DNA of 64,000 nt, taken from contig JAFYYW010000037.1 of NCBI GenBank assembly GCA_017548985.1, positions 1 to 64,000 on the forward strand. Reading direction: 5' to 3'. This document shows, piece by piece, positions 9,464 to 17,571 of the stretch. Numbering within the stretch: position 1 is the first letter of the stretch; each line of letters starts with the position of its first letter. This DNA is from Bacteroidales bacterium. Its GTDB lineage: Bacteria > Bacteroidota > Bacteroidia > Bacteroidales > UBA932. The notes under the pieces were generated by a model. The model made no database searches. It saw nothing but the letters and a program-made list of their open reading frames with translations, and had not been told where the DNA came from. The position numbers were made by a program, and so were the translations under genes.

Positions 9464-10348
9464 CTATACGAAGATGCGCGTTTTCTTGAATAAAGTACGG
9501 AAATCCCGAGGCGTGTATTCCCTCTTCGCCTTGAACAGGCGGTTGAAATTAGAAAGGTTATTGAAACCGCAGCTGTAGCAGATCTCTGAGATGCTGTTTG
9601 TCGTGTCCACGAGCATGCGGGCGGCGTTGCCAAGACGAATGTCTATGATATAGTCACTCAAGGCGCGGCCGGTCCGCAGATGGAAAAACCGGCTGAAGGC
9701 CGAGGGGGACATCCCCACGAGGGATGAGAGCATCCCAAGGCTCAGGTCCTCGGCGTAATGGTCGTTGATGTACTGCTTGACTTTCATCACCCTGCGGCTC
9801 TCCTTATCCCTGACGGCACGAGCGAAAGAGCTGCTCGCCAGGATCCTGGAATCATCGGCCCGGGACAGCTCATAAATGATCTTCATGAAATGGAGATACT
9901 GGTCAAAAGGTTCTGTGTCAGACGAAAGGTTGTCCAACAGTGAATACACCTTCATTATAGTCTTGACGGAGAATGTCAGTCCGTGACCGGCTTTTGAAAG
10001 CATCTTGCTGATTGAAGAGAACTGGCTCTTATTCAGCAAACTTTCCGGGAAAATATCAGGAGAGAACTGGATCGTGATCTCACGCACATCAGGCTCGACG
10101 CAACTACCCTGTTCCCAAGCGTGCTCAAGCTCATTACCCGCGACCAATGTCAACTCATAAGGCCCGATTTCCTCGACACTGTCTCCCACGACGCGACGGA
10201 CTCCCTGGCCGTTCTCAATGAAATTGAGCTCATATTCACGATGCGAGTGAAGGGGAAAAAGGAACTCGGACTTGTGACGTTCCACTATATACAGGCAATC
10301 CTTGTCTGTAATGGGGGTGATTTCTTTCAGTACGGTATTCGTCGGCAT
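9464..10348 (-). CDS. AraC-family transcriptional regulator with N-terminal cupin sensor
   Basis: 294 residues. The N-terminal half (about 10-130) is a cupin-like sensor with FPLHSHREYELNFIENGQG; the C-terminal half (about 190-290) is a double helix-turn-helix AraC domain with SLGMLSSLVGMSPSAFSRFF and the second-HTH signature ISEICYSCGFNNLSNFNRLF followed by TPRDFR. Such proteins usually activate nearby carbohydrate genes on binding a sugar. It lies immediately upstream of the mannan-type operon, in the same orientation, and is divergent from the DMT transporter. A shared 12-bp motif upstream of itself and of the operon makes it the natural candidate regulator of both. Confidence 0.93.
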   Translation of the reverse strand: MPTNTVLKEITPITDKDCLYIVERHKSEFLFPLHSHREYELNFIENGQGVRRVVGDSVEEIGPYELTLVAGNELEHAWEQGSCVEPDVREITIQFSPDIFPESLLNKSQFSSISKMLSKAGHGLTFSVKTIMKVYSLLDNLSSDTEPFDQYLHFMKIIYELSRADDSRILASSSFARAVRDKESRRVMKVKQYINDHYAEDLSLGMLSSLVGMSPSAFSRFFHLRTGRALSDYIIDIRLGNAARMLVDTTNSISEICYSCGFNNLSNFNRLFKAKREYTPRDFRTLFKKTRIFV

Positions 10349-10349
10349 G

Positions 10350-10379
10350 CGCGAATATAAGAATTTTTGATACTATTTT
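10350..10379 (-). promoter_or_regulatory. Second copy of the AAAATAGTATCA motif, before araC
   Basis: On the minus strand AAAATAGTATCA (10379-10368) is followed by 8 bp and TATATTCG (10359-10352), the same geometry as before the GH5-susCD operon. The -7-like box ends only 3 bp before the araC ATG, so the transcript would be nearly leaderless, or the motif may act mainly as an operator in the divergent araC/DMT region. The site is therefore either an autoregulatory operator or a shared promoter element. Confidence 0.4.
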
Positions 10380-10411
10380 CACAAGTGGTGAGGAAGTTAT
10401 GGAAGTATTCG

Positions 10412-10421
10412 TATATTCGCG
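10412..10421 (+). promoter_or_regulatory. TATATTCGCG box before the DMT transporter
   Basis: TATATTCGCG ends 17 bp before the chosen ATG at 10439. The same 10-mer occurs before araC, the SDR gene and the DUF4886 gene, and resembles a variant of the TAnnTTTG -7 element. Confidence 0.35.
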
Positions 10422-10438
10422 TGCTTTTAGCACTTGAT

Positions 10439-11374
10439 ATGAACCATCTCGGTGAAATATTATCCTTGATCGTAGCGGTGTCATGGACCTTCTCGGCATG
10501 GTATGCCGACAAGGCGAGCCGGCGGATAGGCTCTATGGAGACAAACGTGATCCGCCTTGTCCTTGCCACCTTATTCCTCTCCATACTGCTCTGGGTGACG
10601 ATAGGGAGCCCCTACCCGGTCCACGCTGATTGGAAAGCCTGGCTCTGGCTCGGTCTTTCAGCGGTGGTAGGATATGTGTTCGGAGATTACTGTCTTTTCA
10701 ACAGTTATCTTTTGATCGGTCCACGGCTGGGACAACTGATGATGACGATAGCGCCTCCGATGGCGGCGATTGCGGGATGGATAATGCTCGGGGAATCAAT
10801 GTCATGGAAATCCATCCTGGCTATGATGGTGACATTGTGCGGTATCGGGATGTCCATCCTCAGCAGAGGCGAGAAGCACCAGCTGAAACTCGACATACCC
10901 TTAAAAGGAATACTCCTTGGCATCGGTGCCGGGACCGGACAGGGAGTCGGCCTGGTCCTGAGCAAGATCGGAATGGGGCATTACGCCGCGGCTGTCCCGG
11001 CTGACGCTTCCCCTATCATACAGACCATGCTTCCTTTCGCGTCGACGTTGATCAGGGCGATAATCGGGATGATCGGCTTCTTCATACTGTTGTCCCTCGG
11101 AAACGGGCTGGGAAGCCTGCGGAAAGCGGTAAAGGATCCCAAGGGAATGAAATACGCCACCCTGCTCACCATATTCGGGCCCGCTATTGGTGTGTCACTG
11201 TCCCTGATGGCGGTCCGCTATGCCAACGCAGGCATAGCGTCAACATTGATGGCGCTCGCTCCTGTCCTTATCATAGCCCCCGACACGCTTATCAACAAGC
11301 ACAAGATAAAGGCCAAGGAAATCATCGGAGTCCTTGTCAGCATCACCGGTGTGGCGATGTTCTTCCTTCTGTAA
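10439..11374 (+). CDS. DMT-superfamily (EamA) inner-membrane transporter
   Basis: 311 residues from MNHLGEI at 10439. The frame is open further upstream (to 10367), but the start at 10439 begins directly with the first hydrophobic helix and follows a promoter-like box. About ten transmembrane helices form two EamA repeats (about 5-135 and 155-305), the second ending TLINKHKIKAKEIIGVLVSITGVAMFF, a typical EamA finish. Members export or import small metabolites; the substrate cannot be told. It is divergent from araC and converges with the GH130 gene, leaving 4 bp between their ends. Confidence 0.9.
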   Translation: MNHLGEILSLIVAVSWTFSAWYADKASRRIGSMETNVIRLVLATLFLSILLWVTIGSPYPVHADWKAWLWLGLSAVVGYVFGDYCLFNSYLLIGPRLGQLMMTIAPPMAAIAGWIMLGESMSWKSILAMMVTLCGIGMSILSRGEKHQLKLDIPLKGILLGIGAGTGQGVGLVLSKIGMGHYAAAVPADASPIIQTMLPFASTLIRAIIGMIGFFILLSLGNGLGSLRKAVKDPKGMKYATLLTIFGPAIGVSLSLMAVRYANAGIASTLMALAPVLIIAPDTLINKHKIKAKEIIGVLVSITGVAMFFLL

Positions 11375-11378
11375 ACTG

Positions 11379-12359
11379 TCAGATTATACTGTTCTCCCTC
11401 GTGAAGCGGACAATCTCGGGCACATAGCCGAAAGCCAGCCCGGTCACCGTGTCAGCGCAACCGTAGTACACCGCCAAACGTCCGGTCTCCTGGTCGTGCA
11501 GGGCCGCGCAGGGGAAGGTAACATTCGGGACATCACCGGCACACTCATAAATCTCCCTCGGGGAAATCAGGTACGGTCCACTCCTGGCGAGGACTTTCCA
11601 TGGCTCCTCAAGATCCAGCAAAGCGGAACCGAAAGCGTAGACATAACCGTTGCAAGAACGAAGCACACCATGGAATAGCAGCAGCCATCCGTCAGGAGTC
11701 TCAATCGGAACGGGACCGGCTCCTATCTTCATGCATTGCCATGCGCTTACCTCAAAAGGAGCGGGCGCCATAACATGGCGATGATGTCCCCAATACTCCA
11801 GATCAGGCGAATCGGAATAGAATATATCACCGAAAGCGGTGTGGCCAGTGTCGCTCGGACGGGAGAGCATGGCGAATTTCCCACCAATCTTCCTCGGGAA
11901 CAGGACTCCATTGCGGTTATAGGGCAGGAAAGCGTTCTCAAGCTGATGAAATGACTCGAAATCGGTCGTCCAAGCCACACCGATGGTTGGCCCGTGATAG
12001 CCGTTGCACCAGGTCACATAATACTTCCCGTCCAGTAGGGTAACCCTGGGATCGTAACCATAAACCCACTCGGCGACCTCAGGATCAGCTCCAGTGAACT
12101 TCACGTCCTCCTCATTGATTTCCCAGTTTATTCCATCGATTGAGAAACCAACGTGGAGACGCATCCGGCGGTTGGTGTCGTCGCACCTGAAGACCCCGGC
12201 AAAATTGTACTTGCCTTTCTTGAAAGGGACAACAGCTGAATTGAATATGGAATTGGACGTGGACAGAAGGTCGCGGGGGATGATAGGATTAGCGGAATAC
12301 CGCCACATAACTTCTTTAGACCCGGCTGGACGATCCTCCCAAGGAAATACGCTATTCAT
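11379..12359 (-). CDS. GH130 family beta-mannoside phosphorylase
   Basis: 326 residues without a signal peptide, so probably cytoplasmic. It has the five-bladed propeller motifs of GH130: [20 protein letters not shown] near the start, [40 protein letters not shown] (the phosphate-binding G-A-G-P block) and [14 protein letters not shown] at the end. GH130 enzymes phosphorolyse beta-1,4-mannobiose, mannooligosaccharides or mannosyl-GlcNAc to mannose-1-phosphate, or hydrolyse beta-1,2-mannosides. With the adjacent endomannanase locus, a mannooligosaccharide phosphorylase is the best guess. It is cotranscribed with the CBM9-like gene 18 bp upstream. Confidence 0.9.
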   Translation of the reverse strand: MNSVFPWEDRPAGSKEVMWRYSANPIIPRDLLSTSNSIFNSAVVPFKKGKYNFAGVFRCDDTNRRMRLHVGFSIDGINWEINEEDVKFTGADPEVAEWVYGYDPRVTLLDGKYYVTWCNGYHGPTIGVAWTTDFESFHQLENAFLPYNRNGVLFPRKIGGKFAMLSRPSDTGHTAFGDIFYSDSPDLEYWGHHRHVMAPAPFEVSAWQCMKIGAGPVPIETPDGWLLLFHGVLRSCNGYVYAFGSALLDLEEPWKVLARSGPYLISPREIYECAGDVPNVTFPCAALHDQETGRLAVYYGCADTVTGLAFGYVPEIVRFTRENSII

Positions 12360-12377
12360 TTAGATATCAATATATTA

Positions 12378-13091
12378 TTAATCAACAAAACGGATAGTCC
12401 CCCATTTTTCGGGAATATGTATATCCACAATCCCGGTAGGTGACCAGACCCAGTTCTCCTCAGGCTTGGTAAGCCACTCCACCCTGGAGAAATTAGCCTT
12501 CCACTCCTTGTTCTTCAAGGGATCCTCGCCACCGCGGCTGAGCCCCTTGAAGGGTATCATGATTTCCACTGACCAGCCCTTGTCAATATCCGAGGACTTG
12601 TTGAGGGTCCCCTGGACTTTGACAGCTGTTTTCATCCCCGGAAAATCCCAGGTCATGATATAGGTGCCTCCTTGATTGTAGGGCTTGTCCATCAACAGGT
12701 CCATAACGGTTCCGAGAGCGTTGGTCTCAAACTCATAATAAAGCTTCGAGTCACTATACGGATTGAGGAAAACCTCGAAATCGTTGTCACGGTAGACTAT
12801 GTCATCCCGGTCGGTGATCTTCGCCTTGACATCAGGTTCCTCAAGGACAGCGCTGATGTAAAGATTCTCGTCGTCCCACAACATCCTCATGGTTGTGAGA
12901 TACTTAGGGGCGGCCCAACCGTCGCCTCGGATGTCCCTGAAATCAGCGCATGGCACCGCTCCGGCCCATTCCTTATCCGTTACTTTACCGTCAATCTTGA
13001 TCTTTCCGCCCGCCCGATGGCAGTCATAAACAGGCTGACCCGCCGCCGTGAGGGGCAGCAGGGCCAGTATAAACAAAAGGACTTTCCTCAT
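12378..13091 (-). CDS. Exported CBM9-like (carbohydrate-binding family 9-like) protein
   Basis: 237 residues. A signal peptide (MRKVLLFILALLPLTAAGQ) precedes a single CBM9-like beta-sandwich: KIDGKVTDKEWAGAVPCADF near the start, LWDDENLYISAVLEEPDV, YRDNDFEVFLNPYSDSKLYY and WSVEIMIPFKGL. This family binds sugar ends in xylanases; stand-alone copies are common in Bacteroidota glycan clusters and their function is mostly unknown. No catalytic module is attached. A TAAATTTG box on the minus strand (13108-13115) lies 16 bp before the start codon. It precedes GH130 in one operon. Confidence 0.82.
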   Translation of the reverse strand: MRKVLLFILALLPLTAAGQPVYDCHRAGGKIKIDGKVTDKEWAGAVPCADFRDIRGDGWAAPKYLTTMRMLWDDENLYISAVLEEPDVKAKITDRDDIVYRDNDFEVFLNPYSDSKLYYEFETNALGTVMDLLMDKPYNQGGTYIMTWDFPGMKTAVKVQGTLNKSSDIDKGWSVEIMIPFKGLSRGGEDPLKNKEWKANFSRVEWLTKPEENWVWSPTGIVDIHIPEKWGTIRFVD

Positions 13092-13141
13092 AAATCCGCA
13101 ATTTTCACAAATTTACAAAAAAAGCCCGATATGTAGTCAAA

Positions 13142-13915
13142 TCAGACGCAAGTGTATCCGCCGTCGACAGGGATGGCCGCGCCGGTGACGTAAGCGGACG
13201 CGGGAGAGGCAAGGTAAAGGACAGTCGTGTCCAACTCACCCTCATTGCCATAACGCTCCAGAGGAATGACCCGCTTCGCATAATCCTGGAAGTAATCCGA
13301 ATTAAGCGTATCCACAGTCAAAGGAGTATAGAAATACCCCGGGCAGATCGAGTTGACAGTGATCCCATATTTGCCCCATTCAGCGGCAAGTGCCCTGGTG
13401 AGATTCACGACACCACCTTTGGCGGCATGGTACGGAGAAGCAGGTGCGATCTTATTGCCTACGAGTCCATACATCGAGGCGATATTAATGATACGGCCGT
13501 ATCCGGCTGGAATCATCGCCTTGGCGGCGACAGCCCTGGCGACCTTGAAAGAACCGAACAAATCTATCTGGAGCTCATTCTCGAACTGGGCGTCTGTTAT
13601 CTCCTCGGCGGGAGCGACAGCTCCTGTACCAGCGTTATTCACAAGGACATCAATCCTGCCGAAACGCTCCAAAGCCTTGGCGACGACATCCTCAACCTGC
13701 TCAGTAGAAGTGATATCGCAACGAAGCGGGAGCACCTCCACCCCGAAATCCGCCCTGATAGCGGCGGCAACCTCCTCCAATTTCTCAAGTCTCCTGGCGA
13801 TAGGTACCACATTACACCCCGCACTGGCGAGAGCTCTCGCCATCTGGACTCCTAATCCACTCGAACAACCGGTCACAATAGCGACCTGACCTTTCATCTC
13901 AAAGTAATCCTTCAT
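13142..13915 (-). CDS. SDR-family oxidoreductase (gluconate 5-dehydrogenase-like)
   Basis: 257 residues, full length for a classical short-chain dehydrogenase. Visible are the cofactor glycine motif VTGCSSGLG (about 13-21), NNAG (about 92), the catalytic YHAAK with upstream Ser in INIASMYG, and the C-terminal LASPASAYVTGAAIPVDGGY. Such enzymes interconvert keto and hydroxy groups on sugars or sugar acids, for example gluconate and 5-ketogluconate; the exact substrate is not readable. It is 33 bp downstream of the CE15-like esterase on the same strand, but has its own promoter-like box. Confidence 0.9.
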   Translation of the reverse strand: MKDYFEMKGQVAIVTGCSSGLGVQMARALASAGCNVVPIARRLEKLEEVAAAIRADFGVEVLPLRCDITSTEQVEDVVAKALERFGRIDVLVNNAGTGAVAPAEEITDAQFENELQIDLFGSFKVARAVAAKAMIPAGYGRIINIASMYGLVGNKIAPASPYHAAKGGVVNLTRALAAEWGKYGITVNSICPGYFYTPLTVDTLNSDYFQDYAKRVIPLERYGNEGELDTTVLYLASPASAYVTGAAIPVDGGYTCV

Positions 13916-13935
13916 GCTATATCGTTTTAAAATTT

Positions 13936-13945
13936 CGCGAATATA
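13936..13945 (-). promoter_or_regulatory. TATATTCGCG box before the SDR gene
   Basis: On the minus strand TATATTCGCG ends 20 bp before the ATG at 13915. The spacing equals that of the identical box before the DUF4886 gene (36766-36775), supporting a shared promoter element. Confidence 0.4.
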
Positions 13946-13948
13946 GCA

Positions 13949-15268
13949 CTATTTCCCAGCTTTCCAAATCCCTTCAGCGAAATCCAACATCCAAGTCCAA
14001 TCATTCGGGGCTATCCCGTGTCCCCCAGGCCTGCGGACATATCCGAGGTAGGGACCTATGGCCGACGTGTCATAGTCTCCCGGCCACTCGACATCTGGCA
14101 TACCCTTTTTGCCCAAGAGCTTCCACACCGGACTGGCGGCCTTAACGGCCAGGTACTCCCCTTTCGTGTCGAACCATGGCTGGTCGAAGCCCTCGACGAG
14201 GAGTGCCCTCGGAGCCACGCAAGCGAGGAACATGTGCTGGTCAAATGGAAGGGCGTCCGTGTTGTCGGCATATTTGTCATAAGCCCGGCAGTACCAATGC
14301 CGGAAAGACACCACCTCAGTCGCCACCGACTCTCCGTAATTACGTTTGGCGAGCGGAGCTCCCCCGCCTCCGGTCTGCACAGGGGCCACCACCGGGAACC
14401 TCTCGTCGAAGGCCCCCGCGATGAGGGCGGCCTTCCCGAGACGTGAATAACCGGTCAGTACCACACGGCTCTGGTCGAGCGCCGGGTCTCCCTCAATCAT
14501 GTCCATGGCGCGGGACAAGACCCATGCCCAAGCCATGAGGGAGGTGGTGTTGTCGTTTCTGGAAGGGTCACGAGGCCCCCAAAGGTCAAAAACGCCGGTA
14601 TAGGCGAAGGTGTCCTGCATAGGAGTGTCCCCGTCTTTGTCGGCCGATGTCGGATCCGGGGAAATATCACAGTAACAAGCGGTCACGACGGCATAGCCCC
14701 GGGAAGCCAACATACCGACAGGATAGATGTTGTCCAGCCCGTCACCATTGTATTTGCCTCGGACGATGTCAGTGATATGATGATCCTCGACGCCGTCCCC
14801 GTTACGCATCCAAGAGTCCGTGACCAGAATCTCCTCATCCCCAAGGAACTCATGGTTGCCGGTATAATTTAGGAGCAATATGACCGGAACCGGGCCTTGG
14901 GCGGCATTGGGAGTGACTATAAGCCAGTCCACCTTAGGGCCGGTCTTGTCGGGTCGGAACCACATTCTCACCTGGCGGCGGTTCCCGTGCCCGGCCAATG
15001 TGGGTCCTTCCTCGATGGTCTCCAGGAATATTCCGTCTCCTTTCGGGGGCATGATACCGTACATCTCATGCTGGAACATGTCCAGAATCTCCGCCCGGCG
15101 AGCTTGCCACTGGCTTTTTTTCACCTTTTTGCCATTGGAGAACACCAATGGATCCTGAAGGGTGTATGGGGCCACGGCGGCCTCGTCATAATTCACACTC
15201 TGCGCCGACGCTGTGACAGCCAAAGGAAGGAGCGCCGCCACCAAAAGGAAAAACCGACTTTTTGTCAT
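13949..15268 (-). CDS. CE15-like glucuronoyl esterase (exported alpha/beta hydrolase)
   Basis: 439 residues with a Sec signal (MTKSRFFLLVAALLPLAVTASAQ). The alpha/beta-hydrolase core carries the CE15 nucleophile motif as GYSRLGKAALIAGAFDERF (family form G-C/Y-S-R-x-G-K), then VQTGGGGAPLAKRNYGESVA, DQHMFLACVAPRALLVEGFDQPW and the C-terminal histidine in RPGGHGIAPNDW. CE15 enzymes cut the ester between 4-O-methyl-glucuronic acid on xylan and lignin, and sometimes pectic methyl esters. It stands upstream of the SDR gene and is divergent from the TIM-barrel operon. Substrate assignment is family-level only. Confidence 0.85.
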   Translation of the reverse strand: MTKSRFFLLVAALLPLAVTASAQSVNYDEAAVAPYTLQDPLVFSNGKKVKKSQWQARRAEILDMFQHEMYGIMPPKGDGIFLETIEEGPTLAGHGNRRQVRMWFRPDKTGPKVDWLIVTPNAAQGPVPVILLLNYTGNHEFLGDEEILVTDSWMRNGDGVEDHHITDIVRGKYNGDGLDNIYPVGMLASRGYAVVTACYCDISPDPTSADKDGDTPMQDTFAYTGVFDLWGPRDPSRNDNTTSLMAWAWVLSRAMDMIEGDPALDQSRVVLTGYSRLGKAALIAGAFDERFPVVAPVQTGGGGAPLAKRNYGESVATEVVSFRHWYCRAYDKYADNTDALPFDQHMFLACVAPRALLVEGFDQPWFDTKGEYLAVKAASPVWKLLGKKGMPDVEWPGDYDTSAIGPYLGYVRRPGGHGIAPNDWTWMLDFAEGIWKAGK

Positions 15269-15299
15269 ATAGTGATATGTGTTTGTAATTGATTATGGT

Positions 15300-15307
15300 T
15301 ATATTTG
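15300..15307 (+). promoter_or_regulatory. Promoter -7 box of the isomerase-kinase operon
   Basis: TATATTTG fits TAnnTTTG and lies 23 bp before the ATG at 15331. A TTTG occurs at 15282-15285, closer than the usual -33 spacing. Confidence 0.4.
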
Positions 15308-15330
15308 TAAAGATAACACTTTTTTCAGTC

Positions 15331-16200
15331 ATGCGTACTTTTCTCATTGTCCTATATGCCGCGGCAGTGGCCTCGATATTCCTTTTCCAGAGTTGTAAGC
15401 CGAAATACACTTTCGATTTGGACGAGCATCTGGGAATATGCGGCACAGGTCACGCGGATGCCGCTAAGGCTGCCGGGCTGGACTATCTTGAAGCCAATGT
15501 CAGCGGGTTCCTGATGCCCGAGAAAAGCGACGAGGAATTCGCCGCCAACAAAGAACTCGCGAAGACCATAACCCCTCCCATTTATTCCGCCAACGGGTTC
15601 TTCCCTGGCGAGATCAAGGTGGTGGGGCCAGAGGCCGACATCGAGCGAGCGGTGAAATATTCAGAGACAGCGCTCCGCCGCGCTGAGGAGATCGGTATCA
15701 AGATCCTCGTTTTAGGAAGCAGCGGATCCAGGAGAATTCCCGAGGGTTTTGACAGGGCTGAGGCTGAGAAGCAGTTCATTGACTTCCTCAAACGCATCGC
15801 CCCCGCTGCCGAGAAGCATCACGTGGTGGTCGCTCTGGAGCCCCTGCAGGCGTCCGAGAGCAATTTCATCAATACCGTACCGGAGGGTGCGGAGATTGCC
15901 CGGAAGACCGGCAGCGACTACATTTGCGTGATAGCTGACCTTTTCCATATGGCCAGGATGAAAGAGGGTCCAGAAGATATCATACAATCGGCGGACAAGC
16001 TGGTCCACTGCCATATCGCCGAATGTGAGGAGCGCACCGCTCCAGGCGTCAAGGGCGATGACTTCACACCTTACCTAAAAGCCTTGAAGAAAATAAAGTT
16101 CGACGGCAGGATGTCCTTTGAGTGCTCCTGGCAGGATGTCAGCGCGCAGCTTCCTAAGGCCGTTGAAGTAATGAGAGAGCAAATTAAATCTATAAAATAA
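15331..16200 (+). CDS. Sugar phosphate isomerase/epimerase-like TIM-barrel lipoprotein
   Basis: 289 residues from MRTFLIV at 15331. Upstream in-frame ATGs (from 15289) overlap the promoter region and would spoil the signal sequence. The N-terminus is a lipoprotein signal ending FLFQSC. The rest is an AP-endonuclease/xylose-isomerase-like barrel: GLDYLEANV, KILVLGSSGSRRIPEGFDRA, VVVALEPLQASESNFINT (metal-binding Glu), VIADLFHMARM (Asp/His), LVHCHIAECEERTAPG and FDGRMSFECSW (Glu). Many relatives are cytoplasmic, so a lipidated copy points to periplasmic sugar chemistry, possibly handling 3-keto sugars with the oxidoreductase 9 bp downstream. That partnership is inference. Confidence 0.85.
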   Translation: MRTFLIVLYAAAVASIFLFQSCKPKYTFDLDEHLGICGTGHADAAKAAGLDYLEANVSGFLMPEKSDEEFAANKELAKTITPPIYSANGFFPGEIKVVGPEADIERAVKYSETALRRAEEIGIKILVLGSSGSRRIPEGFDRAEAEKQFIDFLKRIAPAAEKHHVVVALEPLQASESNFINTVPEGAEIARKTGSDYICVIADLFHMARMKEGPEDIIQSADKLVHCHIAECEERTAPGVKGDDFTPYLKALKKIKFDGRMSFECSWQDVSAQLPKAVEVMREQIKSIK

Positions 16201-16209
16201 CTCAGTAAT

Positions 16210-17568
16210 ATGCAGACCAGAAGGGAATTCATCAAGACGAGCCTGGTGGCCACTGGTGGCCTTATGCTCGGAGGAATGGCGCTTGACGCCAAGATCTATT
16301 CAGGAGCCCGGAACGCCAATGATCGGGTAAGGGTCGGAATCATCGGATTCTCAGACCGTTGCCGCAGTTCGCTGATCCCCACGTTCATGGCCAACGCCGA
16401 TGAGCTCGGTTTCGAGATTGTCGCGGTGTCTGACATCTGGAACCGTCGCCGCGAGGAAGCGAGGGTTTTCTTCAAGGAGAAATACGGGATTGATGTCAAA
16501 CTGTTCCGTAACAATGAGGAACTCTATGATTCCGGAATATGCGACGCGGTGATCATATCGACCGCTGACTTCCAGCACGCGACCCACCTTATCGAGGCGG
16601 TCGAGGCCGGATGTGACGCGTATTGCGAGAAACCCTTCGCCGAGACCATGGAGGACGCGCGGAAAGCACTCAAGATAGCCACCGCTTCCGGAAAGATCGT
16701 GCAGATAGGCTCCCAGCGCCGCTCAGCCCCCAACTACCAGGCCGCCTGTGAGTATATCAACTCAGGCAAGTTCGGCCAGATAACCATGGTCGAGATGAGC
16801 TGGAACGTCAACCAGCCGGGCCGTTGGCGCCGCCCTGCCCTTGTCGCCGAATGCCGTGAGGAAGATACTGACTGGAAGAGATTCCTCTGCAACCGTCCAT
16901 TCGAACCGTGGGATCCACGGAAGTACTTGGAATACAGACTGTTCTGGCCATATTCATCAGGTATTCCCGGACAGTGGATGTCCCACCAGATCGACACTGT
17001 CCACTGGTTCACCGGCCTGAGCCATCCCAGAAGCGTGGCCGCGAACGGTGGCATTTACCTTTGGAAGGACGGACGCCGCAACTACGACACCTTGACCGCG
17101 GTGATGGACTACGGTCCTGAAGGATCCTCGGACGGGTTCCAGGTCCTCTACACCTCCCGCTTCACAAACTCAGCCGGAGGCGTCAAGGAACTCTATTTCT
17201 CCAACGGAGGCACTCTCAACCTCGACACGAACGAGGTGACCTCGGCTGGAGGATTGAGCGCGGGTGACGCCAGCGCCATGGGCATGGAGGCGAACCTCCT
17301 TGAGACATTCAAGCTCCCTTCAATCAAGATAGAGACCGGTGCCAACACCGGAGGTGATGACATGACATATCTCCACATGCGTAACTGGATGGAATGCGTC
17401 AAGAGCCGCAAGGAACCCAACGCCCCAGTACTCGCCGGTTACAACCACTCCATCGCCACAATGATGACAAACGCCGCCGTCCGGTCCGGAGAAAAAGTGA
17501 CCTTCGACGAGGCCAAGCAGGAAATCATGGCCGGAGGCAAACCTTTCAAACCGTTCAAATACATCTAA
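16210..17568 (+). CDS. Tat-exported Gfo/Idh/MocA family oxidoreductase
   Basis: 452 residues. The N-terminus MQTRREFIKTSLVATGG is a twin-arginine signal. The Rossmann NAD(P)-binding fold follows (VRVGIIGFSDRC, VSDIWNRR, AVIISTADFQHATHLIEAVEAG, YCEKPFAETMEDARKAL with the conserved EKP Lys), then the C-terminal beta-sheet domain including MSHQIDTVHWFTG. Exported members with tightly bound cofactor act in periplasmic sugar oxidation or reduction, including 3-keto-glycoside pathways. It lies between the TIM-barrel lipoprotein and the MFS transporter gene (3 bp downstream), in one operon. A second Tat-type relative is at 52978-54417. Confidence 0.93.
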   Translation: MQTRREFIKTSLVATGGLMLGGMALDAKIYSGARNANDRVRVGIIGFSDRCRSSLIPTFMANADELGFEIVAVSDIWNRRREEARVFFKEKYGIDVKLFRNNEELYDSGICDAVIISTADFQHATHLIEAVEAGCDAYCEKPFAETMEDARKALKIATASGKIVQIGSQRRSAPNYQAACEYINSGKFGQITMVEMSWNVNQPGRWRRPALVAECREEDTDWKRFLCNRPFEPWDPRKYLEYRLFWPYSSGIPGQWMSHQIDTVHWFTGLSHPRSVAANGGIYLWKDGRRNYDTLTAVMDYGPEGSSDGFQVLYTSRFTNSAGGVKELYFSNGGTLNLDTNEVTSAGGLSAGDASAMGMEANLLETFKLPSIKIETGANTGGDDMTYLHMRNWMECVKSRKEPNAPVLAGYNHSIATMMTNAAVRSGEKVTFDEAKQEIMAGGKPFKPFKYI

Positions 17569-17571
17569 TTC

